Part shown: piece after piece, positions 1 to 11,525 of the stretch
Numbering within the stretch: the first letter of the stretch is position 1
Layout: every line of letters starts with the position of its first letter
Source: Hesseltinella vesiculosa
Lineage: Eukaryota > Mucoromycota > Mucoromycetes > Mucorales > Cunninghamellaceae
DNA length: 64,000 nucleotides
Direction: 5' to 3'
Assembly: GCA_002104935.1 (NCBI GenBank)
Contig: MCGT01000040.1
Span: forward strand, 62,001-126,000
Notes under the pieces: model-generated
Told to the model about the DNA's origin: nothing
Databases searched by the model: none
The model's input: only the letters and a program-made list of their open reading frames with translations
Program-made: the position numbers and the translations under genes

Positions 1-457
1 GTGAAATCACTGTGCGGGAATTCGTCCTAGAATTGGAACATCTTTTTTTTTTTTCAACGTTAGGAAATCACGCCTTGGTTCATTGGGATCTCATGCGACT
101 GGCAATCTTTGACACGAATGCGAAACTGATTAAAAGCTGGCTGGGCATCCTCCACCAATTGACAGGTTTTTTCAGCATGGCCTGGCATCGAAGGCAGTGT
201 GCGGAGGCAGAATATGCAATCCAGCCTTTTTCTTCGTTTCGCCTGAGGTGAGAGGAAGGCCATTTATTGATGAATTTTCGCTCGCTCACAAATAAAAAGT
301 GCTGCGCAGCGTTTTCTTTTTTTTTGAAAAAAGGGCTCCAAAAGTAAGCTGCATCCTCTGACCCGCCTTGCGAGAGTGGCGGTCATTCAAAGAGAGCTGG
401 AGCCAAGGCTGACTAGACCTTTTTTTTTTTTCTTTTTAACTTTTTTTTTTTGGCAGC
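1..457. other. Intergenic, no gene seen
   Basis: I see no supportable gene. Positions about 130-180 (ending in a gttttttcagcatg stretch) resemble part of the 489-bp inverted-repeat element at 31.8-32.9 kb, so this may be a diverged repeat relic. The last 40 bases before the next start are T-rich, as in most leaders of this window. Confidence 0.4.
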
Positions 458-2718
458 ATGGAGCTTACGATTGTCAAGCAGAAACGCAAGATAAGCTGCC
501 TTGTGTGTCGATCGAAAAAGATAAAATGTGATGGGAGCCAGCCTTGTCAGGTTTGTGTGAAGCGCCATTGTCCAGATGCTTGCCAGTATCCGGAACGCCG
601 GCCTCTTGGCAGACCAGCAAAGAACTCGGTTATGAACAAACTTCTACGACATCGGCAGCATTCGTCGCAACCGTCGCTGGTCAAGGAATTTATTTTTGAA
701 AATCTCATGTACACCATCCCGACGGCCACGGCTCGCTTCCTCATGAATGACAAATCGCTGAATATGCACCAGCTGATCGATAATGAATTCAGTGAAACTT
801 ACTGTGCAGCCATCACCAATCTGTCCATCGCTCGCCTCAGTCTGTCGCCTAATCCGTTTGTGCCGGATGTCAAGATGTTTGACTTGCTCGACACGTTTTC
901 CTGGACCATGACAGAAGTCGTCAATATCTTTACCAGCAAAATCACAAGCCTTCCGTTGTTTAACGCGGAAGAGTACAATTTTATCGCTGCGGCGGTCTAT
1001 CAAGACATGTGCTTAAAGTTCCTGGGCGAACCGATCTTGCAGCCCCTGGACAATCCCTTGTCTGCGATCTCTACCGACGAGGCGGTGCGCCTGATTGAAT
1101 GCTTCTTTTCTGTGGACCCACAATCCATCCTGCTGAACAAGACCTTTGTGCTGCAAGCCTTCTGGTCCGACCAGGCCGACCCGATTTTGCTGTCGGTGAT
1201 CTATGGCACGACCCAGTATTTCAAGAAATTACTGGAGGGCAAGCCTGTGCGTCTATGGGAAGCGTCTGACCCAGCCACACGTAACCCGTTCCTCGACTAT
1301 GCCTATTTCTTGCTGCTCCAGTCGTCGTCCGAGGTTACCTTTGTCAAATACCAAGCCGTCATTATTTTGGGCCTGTTTGAAAATATCTATGGTTATCCCA
1401 AACGAGGCATGGCTCTCCTGTCCCTCGCACATATGATGGGTGAAAAGCTTGGTCTTCATGACGGTTCACTCTTTGCCTCGGAAATCAGCGGCGTCGAGGC
1501 CGAGCTGGCCTGTGTCTGCTATTGGGCTTGCATTCGCAACACAGTCCGTGGTTCTGTTGATGGTAAAGAACTGAAAAAAAAAATGGAGACAGTGAGGCTG
1601 ACCCAGTTTTATGAATGGATCAAGTCGGTCAAGTGGCCTATTACATTGACTTGGAAAAGGTACCGCTGCCTCCAGTGAATATTGACCAGTCGCTTTCTTA
1701 TCAAATGGAGAAATCCAGTGGAAATCTGCGTCTGATCAAGTCCTACTATTATCTGGTCGAGTCTTATTATGCGTGTATGGTGGTGTCCAAGTACACGTAT
1801 GTCCTGATGCAAGAATTTCCCGACGTCAAATACAACATCATGTACCCTGGCAAGCAGCAGCCTCGACATTTCGAAAAAAGCGTCGACGGCCTGCTGCCTC
1901 GTCTCGCAAAGGCTCTGCAGTCGTTTTCCACGTTTATCAAAGCCCATAAGCACACCTGGTCTCCTTTTCAAAAATACTGCATTGAGACTGCCTATCACCT
2001 CTTGGATATCCATGTGGTTTTGATTAAGCCGTTTGGTCAAGCCGAGCCTGGCCAGAACTTTGCCAACTCTGTCTACGACATTTTCCTCACCAGCAGCAAC
2101 GCAGCCTCGTCCTTCACCCAGGCCATTCTCAACAACGACCTGACGGGTGCCACCACCACGTCGATCCTTGAATACCAGGTCCTTGTCGTCATCGACCTCG
2201 TCATACCCAAAGTTTATACCCTGATTGATCTGCTCAAGACGTACCTGGAACACGACCACCATCCGGGCTTCCCTCCTCCTCGAGGCACCATGATCGCCGT
2301 CATCGACACTGCCACCTCGATCCTTAGTCTAAAGCACCAACGAGATCCATGGGACGAACAGGCCATCCATGCGCTGAAATCGCTCGACCAACTGACCCAG
2401 TCACCCATCTGGAGCGACTGGTCATCCATCAAGGAAGCTCGTGAACGGATCGGTAGTTACTTGTCGGGGGGTAGCCCCATGCCACCGTTGTCCACCTCGT
2501 CGCTCTCGCCGTCGGCTCCCAGTCAAGCCTCCATGGCCAATGTCACTTCCTCTCAACAATGGGTGCCAGACCTGCTGAGTTTGCTAGATCCCTATTTTTT
2601 ATCCTCCGCTTTGCCGCTCGACTCATCCCCGTCTGCCAAGCCTGACGCCTCGCCTCCTCAATCGTCTCACGCCTTGTTTCATGAATTTTCTATTCCCAGT
2701 AATACCTTTAGCTTCTAG
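458..2718 (+). CDS. Zn2Cys6 fungal transcription factor
   Basis: Probable sequence-specific nuclear transcription regulator of 732 aa. The N-terminus has a binuclear zinc cluster: Cys14, Cys17, Cys24, Cys30, Cys33 and a last Cys at 38 or 42, within a basic stretch (CRSKKIKCDG). The rest is helical and matches the layout of the fungal-specific transcription factor domain; the tail is rich in Ser and Pro. There are two exons, 458-1562 and 1625-2718, joined by a 62-nt intron (gtaaag...caag). This junction is the only one I found that avoids the TGA at 1612 and keeps both halves open. The start is the first ATG of the frame and follows a T-rich leader. The target genes cannot be read from sequence. 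Confidence 0.88.
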
Positions 2719-3017
2719 CACCCTTCCTTGCCTCTGTATGTTTTCAGCAAAGCCATTAAACAGGACTTGGGGTGCCACATTTATAGAATGATGAATGGCA
2801 TTTGAAAATAGGCAACCAGAAGCCTGTCATGTTACACAAATAATCATGCAAAGGCATGCCAGATGCTTTTTTTTTTTTTCAGGCAGGCGGGTTTCACAAG
2901 CGGGTCGACATTTTTAAAACTTGGTTCGTGTTTGTTGTTTTCCTTCTTTTCTTCGCTTTTTTTTTTTTTTTTTTTTTAACATAGATACGTGATCGATTTC
3001 GCTCGCATTGTTGTAAC

Positions 3018-4789
3018 ATGAATCAACAACAAAATTATGGGGATCCACCCACCATGTACCCGCCTCCTCCCGTCTATGCCACGAATGCACCTCAGGCGGA
3101 ATCGCAACCCATGTCCAATGCCAACCCCATGGCCAAACTGCAGCCATCGAAAGGCATCCGTAGTTGGAACGATTTGTGGGCGGCAGGTCTCTGGTTGCTA
3201 AACTTGGCAGCGTTCATTGCAGTCTCTGTTCTTGCCCTTCAAGTTTATCGACCGCAAAGCAGCATCTCTGCAGGAGGTGTTCCTTCCAGTTCACAATACG
3301 GCGGCATTGTCTTTGATACAAGCACCGTCAAAGTCTTTGGTCTGTCCTGCGTCGTAGCCTTTGGTCTGTCCTTGCTGTATCTTGCTCTTGTCAATGCGTA
3401 AGGCATTTCCTCACTTTATTAAAAAAAAAAATTTATATTTTTGGCATTTTTTGACAGGTTCCCGCGGCAGATGATCTATGCCACCTTTATCGGGTCGATT
3501 ATTGTTTACTTTGGGGTGACCATTTATTACTTTGTCCAGCACTACTACAGCGCAGCCATTGTGTTTTTGATTTTTGCCGTGCTATATTTGCTCTGTTTCT
3601 TCTGGTGGCGACATCGGATCCCGTTTGCAACAGGTAAACCCTTGCTTTTTTTTTTTTTGGTCTTGGCATTTTTTTTTTTTGTTGAGCTCACGCATTCTGC
3701 TTTTTTTTTACATGCAGTGATGCTTGAAAGTACAATCTCCGTCATGAAAAAACACCCGAGCACGATCATCATTGGGGTGATTGCCTTGGTCATTCAAACT
3801 GCGTTCTCGATTTGGTTCATGATCACGGTGGTGGGCACCTATCAGCGCTTCTACAGCTCGACGCCAAACAATGCTAGTCTGAACCTGGCCATGGTGTTCC
3901 TGGTGTTCTCGTTCTATTGGACCTCGCAAGTGATCTCGTATGTGGCCTATGTGACCCTAGCTGGGATTTATGCTTCGGTTTACTTCGACACCACCGCCCA
4001 TCCAGCCTGTCCCAGTTTCAAGCGGGCCATGACTACCAGTTTTGGCAGCATCTGCTTTGGTAGCCTTCTCATTGCCTTGATCGAATTCATCCGCTACTTT
4101 ATCTCTCTGGCGCGTGGCAGTTCCGACAATGCTCTCTGCAGTATCTTTCTCTGTATTGTCGACTGTATCGTCGGCTGCTTCCAGGGTTTCTTCGTAAGTC
4201 ACCGGCACTCTGTTTTGCGAAAATAGCTCATCTTGCTCTGTGGGCATCTAGGAATGGTTCAATAACTACGCTTTCAGTGGTGTGGCAATCTATGGCAAAA
4301 ATTATATCGAGTCGGCAAAACGCACTTGGACATTGATCAAGGACCGAGGGATTCAAGCCATGATCAACGATAATTTGATTAACAATGTGCTCTTCATGGG
4401 TAAGGATCAAGCGCAAAGGGCTAGCGATCGCCGAGAACAAAGCTCACTTTTTTTCGATAGGTGCCTTGCTTGTCGCCGTGCTCTCCTCTTTATTAGGCTA
4501 CTTGTATTTGCTGGTGAGCAAGCCTGCATTCAACCAGACCGGCAACATGACACCTGTGGTGGTGATGATGTGCTTTATCGTCGGTCTATCCACATTTTCC
4601 ACGGTGGCCACCGTCATCTCGTGTGGCGTGTCGACGACATATGTGTGTTTGGCTGAAGATCCCCAGGCGCTGCAACGCACGCAGCCTACGCTTTTCGAAA
4701 AGGTAGTCTATTAAATTCCTTAAGCAGTACTCTCATATCTCGTTCTGTAGATCCGCGAAACGTGGCCTCGTATTGTTCAAAGCATCTAA
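3018..4789 (+). CDS. Choline-transporter-like (CTL/PNS1) membrane protein
   Basis: Polytopic plasma-membrane protein of 486 aa from the choline-transporter-like family (SLC44/PNS1 type). Exons are 3018-3397, 3458-3633, 3718-4193, 4252-4399, 4461-4702 and 4751-4789; all junctions are GT-AG and the phases agree. The N-terminus is hydrophilic and rich in Pro, Gln and Met. About ten hydrophobic segments follow. The family signature is seen in exon 4, where the FNNYAF-like stretch (EWFNNYAFSGVAIYG) and the following SAKRTW run match the CTL consensus. Family members are linked to choline or lipid-precursor transport, but the yeast member PNS1 does not clearly transport choline, so the substrate is left open. 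AATAAA-like signals follow near 4826. Confidence 0.85.
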
Positions 4790-5047
4790 TCCACCACTCA
4801 AGCTGCAGTAGTACTTTTTATCCATTAATAAATTTGCCAGCGTTTAGGTTTTTCGCTGCCGCTTTTTTTTTTTTTTCATTGTTGCCCCGCCATTTTATTT
4901 CTTTTTCTTCTTCAATAGCTTTGTGGCAAGATCTTTTGCTTTTCGCCTTTTTTTTTCTTTTTTTTTTTTTGCTGCATCTTGTTGGCATATTTAGCCTTTT
5001 CTTATTGCGATCGGCCGTCCTGTCTTGTAGTCTTGTGCCTTTCCTCA
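4790..5047. other. T-rich intergenic spacer
   Basis: A spacer with several poly(T) tracts. An open frame crosses it but it is low-complexity Phe/Leu/Ser and not credible as protein. Confidence 0.5.
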
Positions 5048-7961
5048 ATGTCCACTCATATCAAACGCAAAAAGCGAACCGACATTGGCAGCAGCGAGGT
5101 GAACAAAAAAAAAAAAAAAAAAGACGATCACTAGAGGGCGACTTTATCGTTCGTGTATCTTACCCATTCTTCTTATGATTGTAGAAACGGTCCCGAATCG
5201 GCCATGTTGCCGATACCCCCTATCACATTCTAGAACCGGATGTGCGTACCGCCCTTTACAGCAACACACGTCCCATTGGACGGCTGTCTGTTTGTGCATG
5301 CTCACTCAATTTATATATTGTTATGATAATAGAATCGGCCCCGAAGCGAGTCTGTTGAATCACCTGCAGCAGCCCATGAACCAGTCGTGACAATGTCGGA
5401 TGTGCGAACGAAGCCGTTCCGGTCCCCACTGAACGAAGACCGCATGACTCGATGGCTACGAGATGCCAAGGATCAACTCAACTTGCCTCCTTTAGAAGTA
5501 ATGTCCATATGGAAAACATTGCACAGTGGCAATCCTCCATTGATCTTTGCCATCCAAGATCATATTTCCTGTGAAGCGGTGTTTACAGAATTTCTTGGCC
5601 TGCTGGATTTATATTGTGAACAAGTCGTCGATGCCGAATCCATGTGCCTGCACGTCAAACCCTTCCTGGGCAACAACTTGCCCTTGTACGAACGTTTCTG
5701 CCGAATCGTCCAAGAAGATGTTCTATCTGAAGAATTTACCAAGCCAACGCATCCACGCCAGAATAACCATGGGCCGAGCTACCGTCTCATCCCCGTCTCG
5801 GTAAGGAACCACCTCACCCTCTCGCCCCCTTTTTTTTTATTCTTCTCATTGTTAGACCCAGCAAGGCTCTTGCCAAGGTCGCGACCAGGTGTGCTGGGAA
5901 GTTTTGAATGACGAATATGTGTCCCACCCACAGTGGGCCAGTGAAGATGCTGGATTTCTGTCGTCGAAAAAAAATACCTTTGAAGAACGCCTACAAAATG
6001 TCGAAGACGAGCAGCAAGTCTACCTCTTCCTTTCCGTCTTGGAAAAAGAAAACTCGGCTCATTTCCTTTTATCTCACTTAGGTACGAACTTGATTTGGAA
6101 TTGAACAATGTGTGGGATGCCTATTGCCTGTTACGCGATTGCTATGAAAAATATATACGACTCAGCGCCACTGCACGACGGAACTACACCTTGACGCGAG
6201 CCGTCATGGGTCATCTGGTAGTGCTCTTGCGTGTGATAAAGTCGGCTGCTCCCAGGGATATGCGACCTGAAATCTGGCGTCTCTTGAAAAATAGCCCTGG
6301 GGAGAATCTTGAACCCGTCATCAAGAATTTGAAATCAAAATACCAGGATCTGCTCCAGCTCAAGGTAAAAAAGAAAAAAAAAAAAAAAAAAGAGGCCGTG
6401 AAAGGGCTGCTCACCCTTGCTTTATAACATCTAGAATAATCGCATGAAAGGTTGGCGTGATACCGTGTCCAAGAACTATTACAAGTCTCTGGATTACCAG
6501 TCAGCCCAGCACCGTCTCCAGACAGATCCACCTTCCCTCAGCACGCTCGTATCTGAAATTGATTTGCTCTACCATGAACAGCTGAATTTGAAGCATCACA
6601 CGCCTCGTCCATCTTCCTCAACAAATTTACCCGGCACCCTTGACGGCCCACCCGATATCACTCCGGCACAGTTTAACTTTTGGGTCGATGACGCGTCCAT
6701 TGTTGTGGATATAATACAACTCGCGAAAGAGTATGTACACAAGGACTCGTTCTACAAGCACAAGGCTGCAGAAATCATACCGATCTTGGAAGAGATGCTG
6801 CCGTCATGCCTGGGCATCAGCCGCCAACTTTTGGACCAGTCAACTTCGATCATTGTCCGAAAGAACTCGCACTGTTTCACCAATGAATCCTTTTATGGCG
6901 CGATCCGCTATTGCCAAGTAAAATGTCATAGTCATACAAAGCATTCTGTCATCTCACCTTTTTTGAATGATAGCTGCTCATGGAGTCCCTGAAGGAAATC
7001 AAGATGTGGTCGAAGCGATTTGAGCAAGATGCCGCCCAAACAAAAGTCACTTTGGCTACCCCGTCCCTCGATCTGACCTTGTTGCCTGTTCCTGGAGGTA
7101 AAATGACAATGGAGGCGAGACAAAAGCCCGGACTAAACCTTTTTATTTTTCAGTCACCGTAAAGTCTGGTGCCAGCCATTACGATCTACTCATGCGAGTG
7201 CTTATTGCTCGCCTTGGGGGCGGCATTGATCACAACACAATGGAGGATGGTATCCGCTTCTTATTTGGTATCAAAGGCTATTTGGTATTCTCGGCCGGAA
7301 GGCTGATCCATGGCATTTGCAAACAGGTAAAAAAAAAAAAAAAAAAATTGGAAGCCCCCTCCAGGACCTCCTCACCCCTTCTCCTGTTCTCCCATGCGGT
7401 GGATGCAAAAATATAAATATAGATTCACCAATTTTTGAACCACCCTTTACACGAGCCAATGATTGAGTTGTATGAAAAATATGGCCAAAACAAGTCCCAA
7501 GTCGTTGCCTACTTGGAAGCCTCGAAAAAATGGAACCTCACCCACCTTTTCCTTTTGGCAGCGGTAATCCCGATGGTTTATTTTTACTCTTTTCTTTGCC
7601 TCCCTTATTTTGACCCTGTCGGCTCACTTTGTTTTAATTAGGATGCAAGCTCCAGCCGCCTTGGCATTCATCTGGTCATCCCGCCACGCCTCAACCACTC
7701 GCATAATGGCCCGCAAAAACCCCAGCCTCAGCCGACGCCTTTCTTGTCAAGGTGTGTACCCGAAAAAGAAATTGAAAAAATAAGGCAATGGATCCCTGAC
7801 CGCTTATTTATTCCAGAACCATGTCTTGGCATCAACACAAAATCAACAAGCACTACGACTTTGATGACATGAATGAGTCGTTAGAGGATGATTTCATTGT
7901 GTATGAAGCCGATACAGAATTTGTCTATGCCAGGAACAAACCTCCTCCTCCTCTGCCATAG
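5048..7961 (+). CDS. SIN3-like: Short SIN3-type histone deacetylase corepressor
   Basis: Scaffold of an Rpd3-type histone deacetylase complex; 746 aa. Exons: 5048-5098, 5185-5289, 5333-5800, 5856-6013, 6082-6364, 6435-6917, 6974-7097, 7154-7326, 7423-7563, 7642-7751, 7817-7961; the sum is a multiple of three. After about 70 polar residues comes one PAH-like helix pair (around residues 95-165, including LVKPFLG-like VKPFLGNN). Then comes the HDAC-interaction domain with its diagnostic GPSYRLIP, CWEVLNDEYVSHP, and WASEDAGF stretches. The Sin3 C-terminal domain follows. The usual N-terminal PAH1 and PAH2 are absent, so this is either a shortened paralogue or a protein with missing 5' exons. The intron 6014-6081 uses a GC donor. 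The start at 5048 is inferred from in-frame upstream exons; an internal ATG at 5393 is the conservative alternative. Confidence 0.85.
6014..6081 (+). other. GC-AG intron in the SIN3-like gene
   Basis: The exon on each side carries conserved SIN3 residues (EDE then YELDLEL). They can be joined in frame only if the donor is GCAAGT at 6014. The nearby GT at 6018 and the GT at 6036 give the wrong phase. Confidence 0.8.
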
Positions 7962-8012
7962 ATAGTGCACTTCATTTTATATGACCTCATAATACAAGGG
8001 GATTATATTTCT

Positions 8013-8731
8013 TTATGATACAACAGAGGAGGTGAGAGTGGTACAAGTCAAGGTTGGGGAAGTGGGAGGCGGTAATTCTAAGGGATGAAGTGATCCGAAA
8101 GGCTCATTTCGTAACTGTAAGGATTGAATGACCGCGCCTCGGCGCTGGCCTATGGACGCGGGAGGCGTTTGTATGGTAGAGGTGGAAGAGGTGGACATGG
8201 AAGGTGTCATGAGAATAGGTGGGGTAGAAAACGATGGTGTGATGGTGGGTTGCTTCTTTCTTCTCAGGGTTAAGAAATAATGAGAGCGGGAGGACCGGGT
8301 GCAGACAGGTGGTTCAAAAATGGGCGTCAATTTGATGCGGTGCTGTAGGCACTCGTACCACAAGGCCATTTCATGGTGTGATGAGCACTCGATGGTCCAT
8401 GGTTTGTTTTGGCGCTGTTTGTAAGCCAACGTTGGCTCCAATCGAAATGTGTTTGGCCGGTCCATCAAAGGGATCACTTGCTTAATTTCAGACAGGTGAA
8501 GCGTCTGTGAAGGGCTCTCGGCATGCTAGCAAAACAAATAAACAAAAACCGTCAGGGTCAATTGTAGAAAAAAAATAAGGGGGTGAGGCTTACCTCATCT
8601 TTGTAGCAACGCAATTCTGTGTCCAGCAAGATAAAAAACCGAGGGTGCCATTTGGCCTTGCCTGCAAAGCCATGGGACATTTTAAACAACCAAGCAGCTC
8701 GAGGCGCATCTAAATCCAATGGTAATGGCAT
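8013..8731 (-). CDS. PH-domain protein
   Basis: Small protein of 216 aa, mostly a pleckstrin-homology fold that probably binds phosphoinositides or a protein partner at a membrane. Exon 1 is 8731-8594 and exon 2 is 8525-8013, with a GT-AG intron of 68 nt. Early strands include GKAKWHPRFFILLD and a following CYKDE turn, which is the usual PH beta1-beta3 pattern. The C-terminal helix has the conserved Trp (EMALWYECLQHRI). About 75 residues rich in Ser, Thr and Pro follow. No catalytic domain is present. It lies tail-to-tail with the SIN3-like gene, with only about 50 bp between the stops. Confidence 0.8.
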
Positions 8732-8824
8732 TTTATATACAATGAGTAAAATATATATTTAAAAAGGGTATAGAAAGAGAGAAGGGAAAATTAAAAACTT
8801 AGAAGCAACCTTCTTGTTTAAATA

Positions 8825-9358
8825 CTAAATCTGAACATCGTCAAGCTCCAAAAATGGATTGGCATCATGCCTATGCTTCGGACTTTCAATAGCAGACAAT
8901 TGGTTTGGATCTCCACGCTTTTGTCGAACCTTGGAGAGAGAATGGCGTTTTTTTTTTTTACTCCTGAAATAAAGAACAAATGACCTTTCATCAAAAAACA
9001 TCAATCATAAAAAAAATCTGTACAAGTGAAGCATGAGCCATCTAAAAATGGACGTTTCCACGTGGCGCTTGATTGGCAAAAAAAAAAAAAAGGCCCAGTC
9101 GCTTTCTTTATCCGTGCCACACGGAGCCATTGTTCCAAAATAAACAATCTCTCGCTTGGGCAAGTGCAGACCAACATTGAGCAACCATTCTAAAATTAAG
9201 CATGACAACGCTTCCAATGGCACGCGGGTCACTTTTCTGTAGTGGACAAATAGGTGAATGCTTTTTAATTCGATGTCTAAATAAAGGCATCAAGACATAA
9301 CGTGGTGCATGAAAAATGGTGATGGTTGCTCAGCAGCTTTTTTGGACCTATGCGTCAT
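8825..9358 (-). CDS. Small four-exon protein of unknown function
   Basis: A 117-aa protein that I do not recognise. Exons 9358-9302, 9236-9123, 9067-9024 and 8963-8825 have GT-AG junctions with matching phases throughout, which is the main evidence that the gene is real. The central part is rich in Trp, Cys and Phe (MVAQCWSAL and LFWNNG, then SIFRWLMLHL). A basic KKKKRHSLSKVRQKRG-like segment follows, which could bind nucleic acid or act as a nuclear signal. The tail is acidic (FLELDDVQI). The first donor is GTTATG, which is weak, so the N-terminal exon is the least certain. It sits just upstream of the PH-domain gene on the same strand. Confidence 0.5.
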
Positions 9359-9631
9359 CGTTTCATTTCTTCAGCGAAAAAGATCGTCATCATGTGAACA
9401 GCCACTCCAGCCGCTATTATCACTGCGTAAAGAGCCTAATTTTGACACTCTCATTTGCCTCGTTTGCACAGCTGCTCAAGGAAGCTGCATCCTATGCTGA
9501 CATCTGCTGCTCTTTTTCTGCAAGTACCTCGAGGTCGCCTACATGGATTTTTCTTTTTTTTTTTTTTTACTAGAAACAAAAAAAAAAAAAAACTATCGCT
9601 AGAGGCGCCAATGACGAAAAGTACCAAAAAA

Positions 9632-10801
9632 TCAATTCTTCTTAGGCTTGCTTTCAGTGTGAGTGGGGGTTTGGATGCCAAGCAACCAGGTGATCCCAAC
9701 ACCGGCAATAAAGACAAACAAGAACATGATAGCAAGACTCATAAAGATGGCAGGCGAGAACAATTGGTATTTTTCAAAGATGGAGGTATTGGTCACGGGT
9801 GGGTCATTTGGTGCACGCTGTTGCAAGGTCGAAGTCTAACAAATGCGGGGTTAAGCCCAGATTCAATTCAAAACCTCCTCCTCCTCATTTTAACTTACAG
9901 ATGGCTTGGGCTGGCTCGATGTGTAAATCACCACGTAGTCATTATTGGAATGCTTTTGTAGTTGACCAAAAAATGTTTGCAATTTGGGCTCTGGGTAAAA
10001 GAAAACAATTGGTAAGGGATGGACTGTTTGCTCTCCTCAGGTCTCCGTAATCACACTTACCACTGTCTTGCACACTGCCGCTCATCGTCATCAAAAGAAC
10101 CTTGGTATCCATGTTGCTGAAATCTAAACGGAGAGTTAATGAAGTCAGGACTTTCTGGGGGTGTTCTCCTTGGTTTTACCAGCTGGGTCCACAGTGGACA
10201 GATCGCCATGGCTGCATTGGTTGGCCAGGACTTGGGCCAAATCTCTTGCTGGGACACCACCAGCGATATATTCGTAATGCGTGGAAGCTGCGCTGGTAAG
10301 GTATTCCGTCTTTACAAAAAAAAAAAAAAAAAAAAAAAAAAAACGACGTGAGCCGGGATGTAGAAAGCAATGGCACCTATTCATCCCTCTCTTTACCTTT
10401 AAAGAGTCAAGCTTTGGGAGGTCAGCACGGTGGAGCTAATGAAAAAGTAGAAAAGAAACGTCAGGGATCATCCATCTGTAACAAAGCAGGGGGGGGGACG
10501 TACGCCAAGTTGGTCAATGACAGCAATGCGTTGGCTGTTACAGACATTGCTGGACAATGACTTTAATACAGAGTCCATGCCTTCGTGTTGCTGCAACACG
10601 AGCTGGTCGGCTTTGGTGGTCGATAAGTACCTAAGAAAAAGACATGAAACAGTAAAGTTCATCTGGCTTCTCAATGCATGTCGTTTTCTCTAGCTCTTTT
10701 CTTTACCCTTGCTTGGAAGCCCATAAAAGACAAGGCGCTGTTTCTTCAAACGCAAATGCAGCAGATATGAAAGTTGTCAAAAGTGCCAATGTAACCTTCA
10801 T
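9632..10801 (-). CDS. VOA1/BIG1/S1-like V-ATPase assembly protein
   Basis: Type I membrane protein of 249 aa, probably acting in the ER on assembly of the V-ATPase Vo sector. Seven exons: 10801-10707, 10630-10504, 10435-10397, 10309-10180, 10123-10061, 9990-9899, 9835-9632. The start is chosen because it gives a clear signal peptide (MKVTLALLTTFISAAFAF). A lumenal region follows, then a single C-terminal transmembrane helix. The segment just before the helix, KYQLFSPAIFM, is the family hallmark shared by yeast Voa1/Big1 and animal Ac45 (subunit S1). The tail is short and ends in a Lys-rich PKKN, which could serve as an ER-retrieval-type signal. The 127-nt second exon and the 39-nt third exon are short but phase-consistent. 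Confidence 0.75.
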
Positions 10802-11525
10802 CGTTTTATCAAGAGGGGTTGCAATTGAAAAAAAAAAAGAAGAGAAAAAAAGGGGGGAAGCGATCTTTCATGATATTTCAACGTTGGCGTTTCCGCTATG
10901 GCAAAAAAGAAACTCAGTTACCAATCATGCCTGGTATTCAGTGTTGGCTAAATGCACCAGGCCATCGTTTTCAATAAAGTCTTGCCTTGTAGACGTTAAA
11001 GACCATAAAAGTGAGCGATGGATTCGTGTGACTCGATCAATGAGATGTTGGTCTGCATCTCGTAGAAAGAGATTTGCTTGTCATCCTTTTGATACAATGC
11101 CAACAAGAACCAACGAATTTATCTTGACATAGACCGCCTGCCTCATTGACATCGGTGATGGAAACCCTGCCCACCACTGCCAAATCCAGGACCCTTTATG
11201 ATGTTGAATGTTGAACCATTTTGTTATGCATGCATGTATTGACCTACCTCTCGTCAAACTTAACACATCAGCAAAGTCTAGGTAGCATGTATCGCAGCCG
11301 TCCTCAGAGATTAAAAGCTTGTGGTTTTTTAGTGCTTACCCAGTTTGTACCGTTAGGAGAATTTCACATCTGATGACCTGACTGGTTGCGCGGTTTATTT
11401 TCTATTTTTTGCACCCACTGTCCGGGGTGCAATTGCTGTTTGGGGCTTGTTTGTTTGAAAAAAAAAAAAAAAAAAGTGCTCTTAATTTTTTTCTTCTTCA
11501 TTGTTTTCATTAAACTCATAAAAAC
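10802..11525. other. Divergent promoter region
   Basis: This 724-bp stretch lies between the head-to-head VOA1-like and prohibitin genes. It holds A/T homopolymers and an A-rich run at 10829-10850. No coding sequence or RNA gene is seen. It probably contains both promoters. Confidence 0.5.

Noticed and set aside
1609..2262. Minus-strand 217-codon frame
   Set aside because: Antisense shadow of the Zn2Cys6 factor; no domain.
4762..5178. Open frame of 138 codons
   Set aside because: Low-complexity Phe/Ser/Leu made by poly(T); it overlaps the last exon of the transporter and the first exon of the SIN3-like gene.
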